Source: Lytechinus pictus (lineage: Eukaryota; Echinodermata; Echinoidea; Temnopleuroida; Toxopneustidae). Taken from it: DNA of 64,000 bases. Shown piece after piece: positions 20,676 through 34,000 of the stretch. The stretch covers positions 5,496,501-5,560,500 of the forward strand of contig NC_087258.1 of the NCBI RefSeq assembly GCF_037042905.1. The letters are read 5' to 3'. The notes below the pieces were generated by a model. It had not been told where the DNA came from and searched no databases. It saw only the letters and a list, made by a program, of their open reading frames with translations. The position numbers and the translations under genes are program-made. The stretch's first letter is position 1; each line of letters opens with the position of its first letter.

Positions 20676-20857
20676 GTCAGGTTCCGTTTCACAAAGTTGT
20701 TCGTAAGTTAGGAGCGACTTTAAGAACGACTGGTGTTCATTTCTTGCGCGCTAAGGCATCGCCAATTTATCATACCATTTACAACAAGAAATTATCACCA
20801 GTTGTTTTCAAATTCGCTCTTAACTTACGAACAGGTATACGAAACGACTCTCAGAAT
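20676..20857. mobile_element. Foldback MITE, about 180 bp
   Basis: The left arm (CCGTTTCACAAAGTTGTTCG then TAAGTTAGGAGCGACTTTAAG) is matched inverted by the right arm (TCGCTCTTAACTTACGAAC then AGGTATACGAAACGACTC). Arms of about 70 bp, short loop near 20770. No target duplication clear. Confidence 0.65.
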
Positions 20858-21345
20858 GATGGAAACAACCAGGGACAAAACACACCACAAATTCGTATAG
20901 ACGATCGTGCAGCTGCGACTCAGTTTAGAACCAGCCCGTTCGTTGTCACGGTATCGTGACGTCACAATTCCATACTCTATTTTTATTAATATTATATTAC
21001 ACCAATTGTCATTCCATATGTTCGAGGACGAGTCAAAAATATTTTCACATCATAGTGAACAAAAACTGAATGTTTCATATTACATCTAATAAATGACAAC
21101 ATTAATAGTGGGTTAGTGACGCTATTGGTTCCTTCATTTGCATACCGTCCGAGAGCAGCATATAACTGTTTTGTGAAATAAAGCGAAAAAAAAACCAAAA
21201 CATATTTTACTTGTCATGTATGGAATTCTTTTGTAACATTTAAGGCGTTTTGTTTGTTTCTTTATTTGTTTTATTTAATTCAGTTCTAAGTTGGGGTGGA
21301 TATGAAGTCAGAAAAAAAACATTTGAATTGTTAGTCTAAACCAGG

Positions 21346-21570
21346 GGCAGTGGCGTAATAAGCGGGGGGGGGTAAGCTGCCCCCCTGGCGGATTTCACCG
21401 AGAAAAAAACGGGAAAAAGATAAAAGAGAGAAAGGGAAAGGAAAAGAAAGAATGAAAAATAGTAAAGGGAAAAAAGAAAGGGAAAGGGAAAAATGAAAAG
21501 AAAGGGACAGAAAGAAAGATATAGAGAGAAAATGGACGGAAAGTGAACGTTTGAAAAAGAACAAAATATC
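21346..21570 (+). repeat. Repeat end GTGGCGTAATAAGCGGGG with polypurine body
   Basis: AGTGGCGTAATAAGCGGGGG, TGCCCCCCTGGCGG and TTTCACCGAGAAAAAAACGG are followed by an AG-rich run. The same order in inverted orientation is at 45540-45755 (CCGTTTTTTTTTTGGTGAAA, CCCCCGGCGG, TACGCCTCTGCCG) and, shortened, at 37195-37282 (GTAGTTACGCCACTGC). Confidence 0.6.
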
Positions 21571-21840
21571 CTAAAATACTTACATTAGCATGATTAGCAA
21601 GAGAGGGATAAAAGGGATAAAATAAAAATATGAAAAGATATGACTCAATAGCACAGGCAAGAATGGCGGTAAAATGGGAAAAAGAGGCAAAGAGAAACGG
21701 GAAATGAAGGTAGAGCCAAAAGCTGAATTAAAAAAAATCAGAATATGAAGAAAAGGGAAGAGAACAAAAAGATAAGAACTTAATAACACGACCGGGCTAA
21801 TGGGGATTGAAAAATAAAAGGAACGGGAAGAAAAGTGGAA
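21571..21840. repeat. Purine-rich low-complexity DNA
   Basis: Continuation of an A/G-rich stretch; minus-strand frames rich in Phe, Ser and Leu are by-products. Confidence 0.7.
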
Positions 21841-21923
21841 GGTGTCTATTATAAGCTTGCTAAATGTTATGCAATAATGGTAGCAACCAGGACAAAAAAA
21901 TCCTTTGCCAAGGGCTAGTTATA

Positions 21924-23674
21924 CAGTGCGTCCCCCCTAAAAACCTATACACATTTGAAATGGCTGCCAAATAAAAAATATATCATCTTTGGGGGAAAGA
22001 CTTATATATATGGAAAGCCAATAAAGTCAACTTTCAAATGACACCAAACAGTTGGAAAACTGTTACTAAATTGAAATTTAATGCATGAGTGAACAGGAAT
22101 TGTAATTTTAGTGTAGCATATTCATCTTGTGGACCTTAGTAGTGTGTTAGTGAGAGTCAGAGTAATGTGATGGTACCCGTTACAAGCAAGAAGGCGAGAT
22201 ATGGTAAGACTTGGTTAAAAGGGCATTCCTCTCCTTTGTGTCCTTTTACAAATTAAAAGTCATATGTACCCCCCCCCTCCACCTCCATTTTACCGGCTCC
22301 CCCCCCCCTCTCTCTCTCTCTCACACTTCCTGCATTGTAGCCTACCGGTATTCAAAACTTAACTGTCAAGTGACCAGTGGCTGATGGTCATTTTTTTTTC
22401 ATTGAATGATTGCCAAGAAATTGACTGATTATGATGATTTATGAAATAATTTATTGAAAAAACCTAAATATTTGATTGATCACATTGCACATTGAATGAG
22501 TTGATTTATTGATTGATTGACTAAATGATTGATAAGAAAAAGTTGATGCCCAATTCAGAATTTATCATTAAATTAACATTCTACTGTGGACTTCACGCGT
22601 ACAAGACAAGAGCAATGCAGGAGGGGGGGGGGGGCTTAATGTTCTGTTGACCCTTATTCCATCAACCTACTTCTCCTATCTCACCCCCTATTCTCCCGAC
22701 CCCCATGGACACATTGCTGAGATCCACAAGATAAATATGAAATTCTGCCCCAAAAAGTGTAAATTTAATAATTTATGAAATTGGCTTAAACAACCAAAAC
22801 TGGTCACGGTCGATCATTAATTTATCACAACACCCTTAAAGGACAAGTCCACCCCAACAAAAAGTTCATTTGAATAAAAAGAGAAAAATCCTACAAGCAT
22901 GACACTGAAAATTTCATCAAAATCGGAAATAAAATAAGAGACTATGACATTTTAAAGTTTCGCTTAATTTCACAAAACAGTTATATGCACATCCTGGTCT
23001 GTATACAAATGAGGAGACTGATGACATCATCCACTCACTCTTTTTTTTGTATTGTATCATATGAAATATTCTAATTTTCTCCTCTTTGTCAAGTGAAACA
23101 ATGATTAATTCCTCCATGAACATGTGGAATTAGCATTTGTTAAATAGGTTCAGTCAAGTTGGTCCTTATTGTCAAATCTGTAAAAAAAATGAAATATTGT
23201 ATATTTCAAACAATAGAAAACAAAAGAAATAGTGAGTGAGGAATATCATCGACCGTCTCATTTGCATGTCACTGAGATGTGCATATCACTGTTTTGTGAA
23301 AAAAAAGCGAAACTTTGAAATGTCATAACTTTCTTATTTTACATCCGATTTTGATAAAATTTTCAGTGTTGTGCTAGTTTGATTTTTATCTATTTATTCA
23401 AATCAACACTTTTCTGGGGTGGACTTGACCTTTAACTTTGCAATTTACAAAGGATTTGCCTCTCAAAAAGCTAATTCCAGCCCAGCCTAATTTTCATACC
23501 CTTTGTTTCAGAGGGCAGTGCTCGCTCAAGCATGAATAGTTTTCCAACTTTTTGGTGTCATTTGAAAGTTGACTTTATTGGCTTCCATATATGTAAAAGT
23601 TTTCCCCAAAAATGATGTATTTTTGTAATTTGGCAGCCATTTCAAAAGTGTATAGTTTTTTTTGGGACGCACTG
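21924..23674. mobile_element. TA-flanked inverted-repeat element, 1.75 kb, with a nested MITE
   Basis: Begins CAGTGCGTCCCCCCTAAAAA after TA (21922-21923) and ends TTTTTTGGGACGCACTG before TA (23675-23676). Terminal repeats extend well over 100 bp: TTTGAAATGGCTGCCAAAT, AAAGCCAATAAAGTCAAC and TTTCAAATGACACCAAA are matched in reverse at 23560-23650. TA target and CAGT ends fit Tc1/mariner. No transposase frame remains. A TTAA element is nested at 22840-23431. Confidence 0.8.
22840..23431. mobile_element. TTAA-flanked MITE (piggyBac-like), nested
   Basis: TTAA at 22836-22839 and 23432-23435 flank inverted ends AGGACAAGTCCACCCC and GGGGTGGACTTGACCT. The arms stay complementary for about 200 bp (GAAAATTTCATCAAAATCGG against CCGATTTTGATAAAATTTTC; TTTCACAAAACAGTTATATG against the reverse near 23290). 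A TTAA duplication is the piggyBac superfamily signature; there is no ORF. A second full copy is at 52097-52683. Confidence 0.85.
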
Positions 23675-23789
23675 TATATCGGTCATAACCTATAAGTAAA
23701 GCTTTACGCCTGCTAGATTTTTAGTAAAAAGCCTCTTAATGTTTACTTTGGCTAAATTTCCAAAGCTACTATCACATATTATTTAGAAT

Positions 23790-24600
23790 TTAATTTCAAC
23801 ATTTTTTATAAAAGGCTAAATTTTTCTGGCTCGCTTCGCTCGCTAGCGACTTTTTACAAATTTTACCACATTTGCTATGTTGTGCTGCCTCAAAATAGCT
23901 CACTATCCGCAACTGCTTTGAAATTAAGTGTTGTGTGTGTACCCGCGGTTTGATAAAAAGTGGCCATCTGCAATGTTTGAAAATATCACGAGGTTCCGGG
24001 GCCTCCACCCCGGACCAGTGACGGCACCAAGGGTGAGACACGGTTGCATGTTCCCCCCTGTGAGTTGCCCCCCCCCCCCGAAAGAAATTTTGGAAAAAAA
24101 ATATAGTACATGTTGTCATGAGCATCCTACTTAAGCTACAAAGTGCTCCAAAACAAATTAATGTTCTTTGAATTTTGAAAAATTTATCATCCATTCTCTG
24201 ATAGCCGGCTCCCCACAATATATGTCAACATAAATCTTTCAAGTCATTATATAAAATAAAAAAGATTCGCTCTCGCTGCGCGCTCGCAGTATAACTATTG
24301 ACTGAGATAAGTAAATTATCTGTTCACATGAGGCATTAAATTATAGTGTTCAAGTTAATATGCTTCTCGCGATTAGAGTTTTCATCATTCGTTTTAAGCG
24401 ATATACACATCCTGCGTATTCTTAATTTTTTCATAAATCAAAACTTTTCAGCTCGCGCTACGCCAACAAATTTTGATTATTTACTCTAAAATGTATTTTC
24501 TTTTACTTCAAAAAATCTATTTCATTTTGAAAAAAGGCACTTTCCATTTTCAAAAAAAGGGATTTTTTTTTCCTATGGGGATTTTTTTTTAACGCCGCGC
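23790..24600. repeat. Interspersed repeat with CTCGCTTCGCTCGC and GCTCGCGCTACGCC blocks
   Basis: Blocks of G/C-rich words (CTCGCTTCGCTCGCTAGCGA at 23830, CTCTCGCTGCGCGCTCGCAG at 24270, CTCGCGCTACGCC at 24453) are separated by AT-rich DNA, with a 13-C tract at 24070. This matches the style of 1111-1800, 4113-5185 and 38146-38860 but is more diverged. Confidence 0.55.
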
Positions 24601-24902
24601 CTGGTCTAAACTTCTTACATGTGTGGGGATTTCTGTATGTTTAGAGGTATGGGGTGTTCGGTGCGGGTAGGCGGAATGTGCATTTGCGTGAGTGTTGTAG
24701 CCGAGTGGTCGCTTTGAGGAAGTATAGCGGGAATTATTCACTCTCGGTTACATACTGGCAAAGTAATATTTTTAACTCGGGGCGATGCTATTTGAACCAA
24801 GACCTATAGAGGATCTGATTTATGTAGGATATATACTGTATCAGCAAAACACTGTCCTGTCGAGTCCCTACGGGAGTTACCATAAACAGAAACAGAACAG
24901 AA

Positions 24903-24910
24903 TATATATA

Positions 24911-24949
<39 letters not shown>

Positions 24950-24953
24950 TATA
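24903..24953. repeat. (TA)n microsatellite
   Basis: About 50 bases of TA at the 3' side of the SINE at 24954. Confidence 0.95.
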
Positions 24954-25226
24954 TGTGTGAAATTATACATGTACAACAGCTTTGGCAACTCTTATTTTAA
25001 ATATTGTGAAAGAAATGGATGAAGAGAACAGCTATCTGCCCTTTGGAAAAATTGGTAATGCCGAAAATATCTCTGCCGGGAATCGAACCCGGGCCCCCAG
25101 CTTTGAACGCCGGTGCCTTAACCACTAGACCACAGAGACGGGTTAGTGGCTAGGGCGACCCCGATCCGATAGACGGTCAGATAGACAGATTTTCGACACT
25201 ATACCAATTATAATTTCCTTTGTCGG
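24954..25226 (-). mobile_element. tRNA-derived SINE, near full length
   Basis: Same family as 14106-14356. The tRNA-like head is 25069-25139 on the minus strand with CAGAGAC/ATCTCTG ends, A box TGGTCTAGTGGTTAAGG and B box GGTTCGATTCC. Compared with 14106-14356 it lacks about 30 bases of the body (the AATGGTAGGCGTAGC segment) and has a short duplicated GACGGTCAGATAGACAG in the leader. Both sides are (TA)n. Confidence 0.85.
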
Positions 25227-25227
25227 A

Positions 25228-25229
25228 AA

Positions 25230-25322
<93 letters not shown>
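25228..25322. repeat. (TA)n microsatellite
   Basis: About 90 bases of TA with two GTATAT/ATACAT interruptions; it separates the SINE from the start of the macrosatellite. Confidence 0.95.
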
Positions 25323-28300
25323 TTACGATTTTTTGACTTTACATTTCAATAAATATGACGTTTTTGAAGGAAGGCTATTTCGGATTTGAATTTAGGGCAT
25401 GAAGATGGCATTTTGAAGGTCAGGTTATACGTCGCAAATGATGGGGCAACTCTTTGACTATCTATAGCAATTTGTTAGAAGTCTGTAGAATGCAGGATGC
25501 GGGAGTTAGGACGAGATTAGTAATGGTATGCAAATGGACTTGAAATTTACAAAATGGCGCCTAGATGGTCATGCATGAGTGATTTTGAAAAAAAGGAAGA
25601 CGAGGGGCACAACTACGGATGCTGGACAACATGTCTACCAAGTTTGGATGAATTTGGATGAGGGACGGAGCCAGGGCAGAGCTAACAAACACCATGTGTT
25701 AAACAAATGGGATTTTGTGGAAGAAGAAGAAGAAGAAGAAGAAGAAGATTACCTCAGAAAATCTTGATTAGAATCAATAGGGAAAAATCAGACAAGCACA
25801 ATGCTGAAAATCTCATCAAAATCGGATGTAAAATAAGAAAGTTATGACATTTCAAAGTTTCGCTTATTTTTAACAAAATAGTTATATGAACGAGCCAGTT
25901 ACATCCAAATGAGAGAGATGATGATGTCACTCACTCAAAATGGTGCATGCACTGTCATGCATGAATGATTTTAGAAAATGAAATAAGAGGTACACCATAA
26001 TGCATCATGGACAACATGTCTACCAAATCGGAATGAATTTGGAAGAGGAGCGGAGGCAAGGAGGACTAAGAAAAATTACATGTTAATCAAAGTGGATTTT
26101 GGTACATTTTGCCCTCCATAGGAAGTTACATTCTCGAGTCAAACAGATTTCGTCCATTTTTAGACCATGGCCGCTCAACAAAGAGAGAGAAGGGAGAGAA
26201 AGACACAGAGGGAGTGATATGAATAAGCATACAAATATCCCTGACAGTTCATAAACGTAACTCAGTGTAAAGTACATAGCAGAACGATGTGAATGCATAA
26301 TACGTTATGCCATAGACATTGTGTACAATTTTGTTGTTGATAATATGTGCAGTGTGAGCAGTATACCATGTGTTCAGATTGGCTTATCTTGAAATTTTCT
26401 GTTGTAACCTATGTCGTATTTGGTATCAGTGGAAAGAGCATTCCAATGCGGTGACATTGATACCACTTTTATTTGTGCGCAGGCAATAGACCGGAAGTAA
26501 ATGCCATATAAAGAAAGACATTAAAAATGACAGTTTTTCACATTAATTTGAAGCTGACGTGAGCTCTATGTCAGTTTCTGTCACAAAAGGTTGACGAACG
26601 GTTAAAGTATATATCAATACTCATATCTGCCAAGTTAGAAAGGATAAGCTTCAATAATAAGGAAATAAGAGCAAGTTGAAGTTGTGCTGGCATTATAGTG
26701 CATTTTTGCGTATTTTGCTGATTTTCGGGAGCATTTTTCAGATATTTCGTCAGTGGTAAGGTATATATTTTTCTAAATGGCATGAAAGGGCATATCTTGA
26801 ACACCCTAAATCTAAAAAAGGGTACGGGTTTGGCCATGCATGACGCAATGAGGAGCATTCAAACGTAAGCGTTTTTTAAACTTTAGAGGGCGCTATTTCA
26901 ATACCGGAAGATCAATGATGCGTGAAAACTAAATCGTAAGTATGATATGTTGCCTGTATTAATTCCTGAAAATATTAGCTCGAATTGAATAAAAACAAGA
27001 AAGTTATGGCCATTTTAGGATTTTTTGACTTTACATTTCAATAAATATGAAGTTTTTGAAGGAAGGCTATATCGGATTTGAATTTAGGGCATGAAGATGG
27101 CATTTTTAAGGTCAGGTTATACGTCGCAAATGATGGAGCAACTCTTTGACTATCTATAGCAATTTGTTAGAAGTTTGTAGCATGCAGGATGCGGGAGTTA
27201 GGACGAGATTAGTAATGGTATGCAAATGGACTTGAAATTTACAAAATGGCGCCTTGATGGTCATGCATGAGTGATTTTGGAAAATGGAAGACGAGGTGCA
27301 CAACTAGGGATGGTGGACAACATGTCTACAAAGTTTGGATGAATTTGGATGAGGGACGGAGCCAGGGTAGAGCTAACAAAAACCATGTGTTAAACAAATG
27401 GGATTTTGTGGAAGAAGCAGAAGAAGAAGACTAGAACTGCAATCGTTTCCGAACGATGTGCATGCATTGACGCGTCTGATTGAAAGGTCAAGTTTACCTC
27501 AGAAAAATCTTGATTAGAATCAATAGGGAAAAATCAGACAAGCACAATGCTGAAAATTTCATCAAAATCGGATGTAAAATAAGAAAGTTATGACATTTCA
27601 AAGTTTCGCTTATTTTTAACAAAATAGTTATATGAACGAGCAAGTTACATCAAAATGAGAGAGATGATGATGTCACTCACTCAAAATGGTGCATGCACTG
27701 TCATGCATGAATGATTTTAGAAAATGAAATAAGAGGTACACAATAATGCATCATGGACAACATGTCTACCAAATCGGAATGAATTTGGATGAGGAGCGGA
27801 GACAGGGGAGGACTAACAAAAATTACATGTTAATCAAAGTGGACTTTGGTACATTGTGCCCACCATAGGAAGTTACATTCTCGAGTCAAACAGATTTCGT
27901 CCATTTTTAGACCATATGGCCGCTCAACAAAGAGAGAGAAGGGAGAGAAAGACACAGAGAGAGTGATATGAATAAGCATACAAATTTCCCTGACAGTTCA
28001 TTAACGTAACTCGGTGTAAAGTACGTAGCAGAACGATGTGCATGCATAATACGTTATGCCATAGACATTGTGTACAATTCTGTTGTTGATAATGTGTGCA
28101 TTGCGAGTAGTATACCATGTGTTCAGATTGGCTTATCTTGAAATTTTCTGTTGTAACCTATGTCGTATTTGGTATCAGTGGAAAGAGCATTCCAATGCGG
28201 TGACATTGATACCACTTTTATTTGTGCGCAGGCAATAGACCGGAAGTAAATGCCATATAAAGAAAGACATTAAAAATGATAGTTTTTCACAATAATGTTA

Positions 28301-30922
28301 AGCTGACGTCAGCTCTATGTCAGTTTCTGTCACAAAAGGTTGAAGAACCGTTAAAGTATATATCAATACTCATATCTGCCAAGTTAGAAAGGATAAGCTT
28401 CAATAATAAGGAAATAAGAGCAAGTTGAAGTTGTGCTGGCATTATAGTGCATTTTTGCGTATTTTGCTGATTTTCGGGAGCATTTTTCAGATATTTCGTC
28501 AGTGGTAAGGTATATATTTTTCTAAATGGCATGAAAGGGCATATCTTGAACACCCTAAATCTAAAAAAGGGTACGGGTTTGGCCATGCATGACGCAATGA
28601 GGAGCATTCAAAGATAAGCGTTTTTGAAACTTTAGAGGGCGCTATTTCAGTAACGGAAATTTAGTGATGCGTGAAAACTAATTCCTATGTATGATATGGT
28701 ACCAGTATCAATTCCTGAAAATATGAGCTCGAAATGAATAAAAACAAGAAAGTTATGGCCATTTTACGATTTTTTGACTTTACATTTCAATAAATATGAC
28801 GTTTTTGAAGGAAGGCTATTTCGGATTTGAATTTAGGGCATGAAGATGGCATTTTGAAGGTCAGGTTATACGTCGCAAATGATGGAACAACTCTTTGACT
28901 ATCTATAGCAATTTGTTAGAAGTCTGTAGAATGCAGGATGCGGGAGTTAGGACGAGATTAGTAATGGTATGCAAATGGACTTGAAATTTACAAAATGGCG
29001 CCTAGATGGTCATGCATGAGTGATTTTGAAAAAAAGAAGGCGAGGGGCACAACTAGGGATGCTGGACAACAGGTCTACCAAGTTTGGATGAATTTGGATG
29101 AGGGACGGAGCCAGGGCAGAGCTAACAAACACCATGTGTTAAACAAATGGGATTTTGTGGAAGAAGCAGAAGAAGAAGAAGAAGACTAGAACTGCAATCG
29201 TTTCTGAACGATGTGCATGCATTGACGTGTCTGATTTAGAGGTCAAGTCCACCTCAGAAAAATAATGATTGGAATCAATAGGGAGAAATCAGACAAGCAC
29301 AATGCTGAAAATTTCATCAAAATCGGATGTAAAATAAGAAAGTTATGACATTTCAAAGTTTCGCTTATTTTTAACAAAATAGTTATATGAACGAGCCAGT
29401 TACATCCAAATGAGAGAGATGATGATGTCACTCACTCAAAATGGTGCATGCACTGTCATGCATGAATGATTTTAGAAAATGAAATAAGAGATACACAATA
29501 ATGCATCATGGACAACATGTCTACCGAATCGGAATGAATTTGGATGAGGAGCGGAGGCAGGGGAGGACTAACAAAAATAACATGTTAATCAAAGTGGATT
29601 TTGGTACATTTTGCCCTCCATAGAAAGTTACATTCTCTAGTCAAAAGGATTTCGTCCATTGGGCCATTTTTAGACCATATGGCCGCTCAAAAAAAAGAGA
29701 GAGAAGGGAGAGAAAGACACAGAGAGATTTATATGAATAAGCATACACATTTCCCTGACAGTTCATTAACGTAACTCAGTGTAAAGTACATAGCAGAACG
29801 ATGTGCATGCATAATACGTTATGCCATAGACATTGTGTACAATTCTGTTGTTGATAATGTGTGCATTTTGAGTAGTATACAATGTGTTCAGATTGGCTTA
29901 TCTTGAAATTTTCTGTTGTAACCTATGTCGTATTTGGTATCACTGGATAGGGCATTCCAATGCGGTGACATTGATACCACTTTTTTTTATGCGCAAGCAA
30001 TAGACCGGAAGTAAATGCCATATAAAGAAAGACATTAAAAATGACAGTTTTGCACAATAATTTTGAGCTGACGTCAGCTCTATGTCAGTTTCTGTCACAA
30101 AAGGTTAACGAACGGTTGAAGTATATATCAATACTCATATCTGCCAAGTTAGAAAGGATAAACTTCAATAATAAGGAAATAAGAGCAAGTTCAAGTTGTG
30201 CTGGCATTATAGTGCATTTTTGCGTATTTTGCTGATTTTCGGGAGCATTTTTCAGATATTTCGTCAGTGGTAAGGTATATATTTTTCTAAATGGCATGAA
30301 AGGGCATATCTTGAACACCCTAAATCTAAAAAAGGGTACGGGTTTGGCCATGCATGACGCAATGAGGAGCATTGAAAGATAAGCGTTTTTGAAACTTTAG
30401 AGGGCGCTATTTCAGTAACGGAAATTCAGTGATGCGTGAAAACTAATTCCTATGTATGATATTGTACCAGTATCAATTCCTGAAAATATGAGCTCGAAAT
30501 GAATAAAAACAAGAAAGTTATGGCCATTTTACGATTTTTTGACCTTACATTTCAATAAATATGACGTTTTTGAAGGAAGGCTATTTCGGATTTGAATTTA
30601 GGGCATGAAGATGGCATTTTGAAGGTCAAGTTATACGTCGCAAATGATGGGGCAACTCTTTGACTATCTATAGCAATTTGTTAGAAGTCTGTAGAATGCA
30701 GGATGCGGGAGTTAGGACGAGATTAGTAATGGTATGCAAATGGACTTGAAATTTACAAAATGGCGCCTAGATGGTCATGCATGAGTGATTTTGAAAAAAG
30801 GAAGACGAGGGGCACAACTAGGGATGCTGGACAACATGTCTACCAAGTTTGGATGAATTTGGATGAGGGACGGAGCCAGGGCAGAGCTAACAAACACCAT
30901 GTGTTAAACAAATGGGATTTTG

Positions 30923-31090
30923 TGGAAGAAGAAGAAGAAGAAGAAGAAGAAGAAGAAGAAGAAGAAGACGACGGAATAGGAATACGGAACAAGAACAATG
31001 CATTGTCGCCAGTGGGCGTCAATGCAAAGACGACGGAATAGGAATACGGAACAAGAACAATGCATTGTCGCCAGTGGGCGTCAATGCAAA
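30923..31090. repeat. (GAA)n and 62-bp minisatellite inside monomer 4
   Basis: About 40 bases of GAA, then two copies of a 62-bp unit beginning GACGACGGAATAGGAATACG (30967 and 31029) and containing the palindrome ACAATGCATTGT. This expansion accounts for most of the extra length of monomer 4. One copy is at about 34573 (monomer 6). Confidence 0.9.
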
Positions 31091-34000
31091 GACTAGAACT
31101 GCAATCGTTTCAGAACGATGTGCATGCATTGACGCGTCTGATTGAAAGGTCAACTCCACCTCAGAAAAATGTTGATTTGAATCAATAGGGAAAATTCAGA
31201 CAAGCACAAAGCTGAAAATTTCATCAAAATCGGATGCAAAATAAGAAAGTTATGACATTTCAAAGTTTCGCTTATTTTAAACAAAATAGTTATATGAACG
31301 AGCCAGTTACATCCAAATGAGAGTGATGATGATGTCACTCACTCAAAATGGCGCATGCACTGTCATGTATGAATGATTTTAGAAAATGAAATAAGAGGTA
31401 CACACTAATGCATCATCGACAACATATCTGCCAAATGAATTTGGATGAGGAGCGGAGGCAGGGGAGGAATTAAAAAAAATTACATGTTAATCAAAGTGGA
31501 TTTAGGACATTATGCCTTCCATAGGAAGTTGCATTCTCGAGTCAAACAGATTTCGTCCATTTTTTGACCATGGCCGCTCAACAAAGAGAGAGAAGGGAGA
31601 GAAAGACACAGAGAGAGTGATATGAATAAGCATACAAATATCCCTGACAGTTCATAAACGTATCTCAGTGTAAAGTACATAGCAGAACGATGTGCATGCA
31701 TAATACGTTATGCCATAGACATTATGTACAATTTTATTGTTGATAATATGTGCATTGTGAGCAGTATACCATGTGTTCAGATTGGCTTATCTTGAAATTT
31801 TCTGTTGTAACCTATGTCGTATTTGGTATCGGTGGAAAGAGCATTCCAATGCGGTGACATTGATACCACTTTTATTTGTGCGCAGGCAATAGACCGGAAG
31901 TAAATGCCATATAAAGAAAGACATTAAAATGACAGTTTTTCACAATAATTTTAAGCTGACGTGAGCTCTATGTCAGTTTCTGTCACAAAAGGTTGACGAA
32001 CGGTTAAAGTATATATCAATACTCATATCTGCCAAGTTAGAAAGGATAAGCATCAATAATAAGGAAATAAGAGCAAGTTGAAGTTGTGTTGGCATTATAG
32101 TGCATTTTTGCGTATTTTGCTGATTTTCGGGAGCATTTTTCAGATATTTCGTCAGTGGTAAGGTATATATTTTTCTAAATGGCATGAAAGGGCATATCTT
32201 GAACACCCTAAATCTAAAAAATGGTACGGGTTTGGCCATGCATGACGCAATGAGGAGCATTCAAACGTAAGCGTTTTTGAAACTTTAGAGGGCGCTATTT
32301 CAATACCGGAAGGTCAATGATGCGTGAAAACCAACGCGTATGTATGGTTTGTTGCCAGTATCAATTCCTGAAAATATGAGCTCGAATTGAATAAAAACAA
32401 GAAAGTTATGGCCATTTTAGGATTTTTTTACTTTACATTTCAATAGATATGAAGTTTTTGAAGGAAGGCTATTTCGGATTTGAATTTAGGGCATGAAGAT
32501 GGCATTTTGAAGGTCAGGTTATACGTCGCAAATGATGGAGCAACTCTTTGACTATCTATAGGAATTTGTTAGAAGTTTGTAGCATGCAGGATGCGGGAGT
32601 TAGGACGAGATTAGTAATGGTATGCAAATGGACTTGAAATTTATAAAATGGCGCCTTGATGGTCATGCATGAGTGATTTTGGAAAATGGAAGACGAGGTG
32701 CACAACTAGGGATGCTGGACAACATGTCTACAAAGTTTGGATGAATTTGGATGAGGGACGGAGCCAGGGTAGAGCTAACAAAAACCATGTGTTAAACAAA
32801 TGGGATTTTGTGGAAGAAGCAGAAGAAGAAGACTAGAACTGCAATCGTTTCAGAACGATGTGCATGCATTGACGCGTCTGATTGAAAGGTCAAGTCCACC
32901 TCAGAAAAATGTTGATTCGAATCAATAGGGAAAAATCAGACAAGCACAATGCTGAAAATTTCATCAAAATCGGACGTAAAACAAGAAAGTTATGATATTT
33001 CAAAGTTTCGCTTATTTTTAACAAAATAGTTATATGAACGAGCCAGTTACTTCCAAATGAGAGAGATGATGATGTCACTCACTCAAAATGGCGCATGCAC
33101 TGTCATGCATGAATGATTTAAGAAAATGAAATAAGAGGTACACAATAATGCATCATGGACAACATGTCTACCAAATCGGAATGAATTTGGATGAGGAGCG
33201 GAGGCAGGGGAGGACTAACAAAAATTACATGTTAATCAAAGTGGATTTTGGTACATTGTGCCCTCCATAGGAAGTTACATTCTCGAGTCAAACAGATTTA
33301 GTCCATTTTTAGACCAAATGGCCGCTCAACAAAGAGAGAGAAGGGAGAGAAAGACACAGAGAGAGTGATATGAATAAGCATACAAATTTCCCTGACAGTT
33401 CATTAACGTAACTCAGTGTAAAGTACATAGCAGAACGATGTGCATGTATAATACGTTATGCTATAGACATTGTGTACAATTCAGTTGTTGATAATGTGTG
33501 CATTGTGAGTAGTATACCATGTGTTCAGATTGGCTTATCTTGAAATTTTCTGTTGTAACCTATGTCGTATTTGGTATCACTGGAAAGAGCATTTCCATGC
33601 AGTGACATTGATACCATTTTTATGTGTGCGCAAGCAATAGACCGGAAGTAAATGCCATATAAAGAAAGACATTAAAAATGATAGTTTTTCACAATAATTT
33701 TAAGCTGACGTCAGCTCTATGTCAGTTTCTGTCACAAAAGGTTGACGAACTGTTAAAATATATATCCATACTCATATCTGCCAAGTTAGAAAGGATAAGC
33801 TTCCATAATAAGGAAATAAGAGCAAGTTGAAGTTGTGCTGGCATTATAGTGCATTTTTGCGTATTTTGCTGATTTTCGGGAGCATTTTTCAGATATTTCG
33901 TCAGTGATAAGGTATATATTTTTCTGAATGGCATGAAATGGCATATCTTGAACACCCTAAATCTAAAAAAGGGTACGGGTTTGGCCATGCATGACGCAAT

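Noticed and set aside
24690..24745. A-box-like TAGCCGAGTGGTCG as a tRNA remnant
   Set aside because: No B box at the right distance.
30840..31145. Frames with poly-Glu, poly-Ser or poly-Arg
   Set aside because: They translate (GAA)n in different frames.
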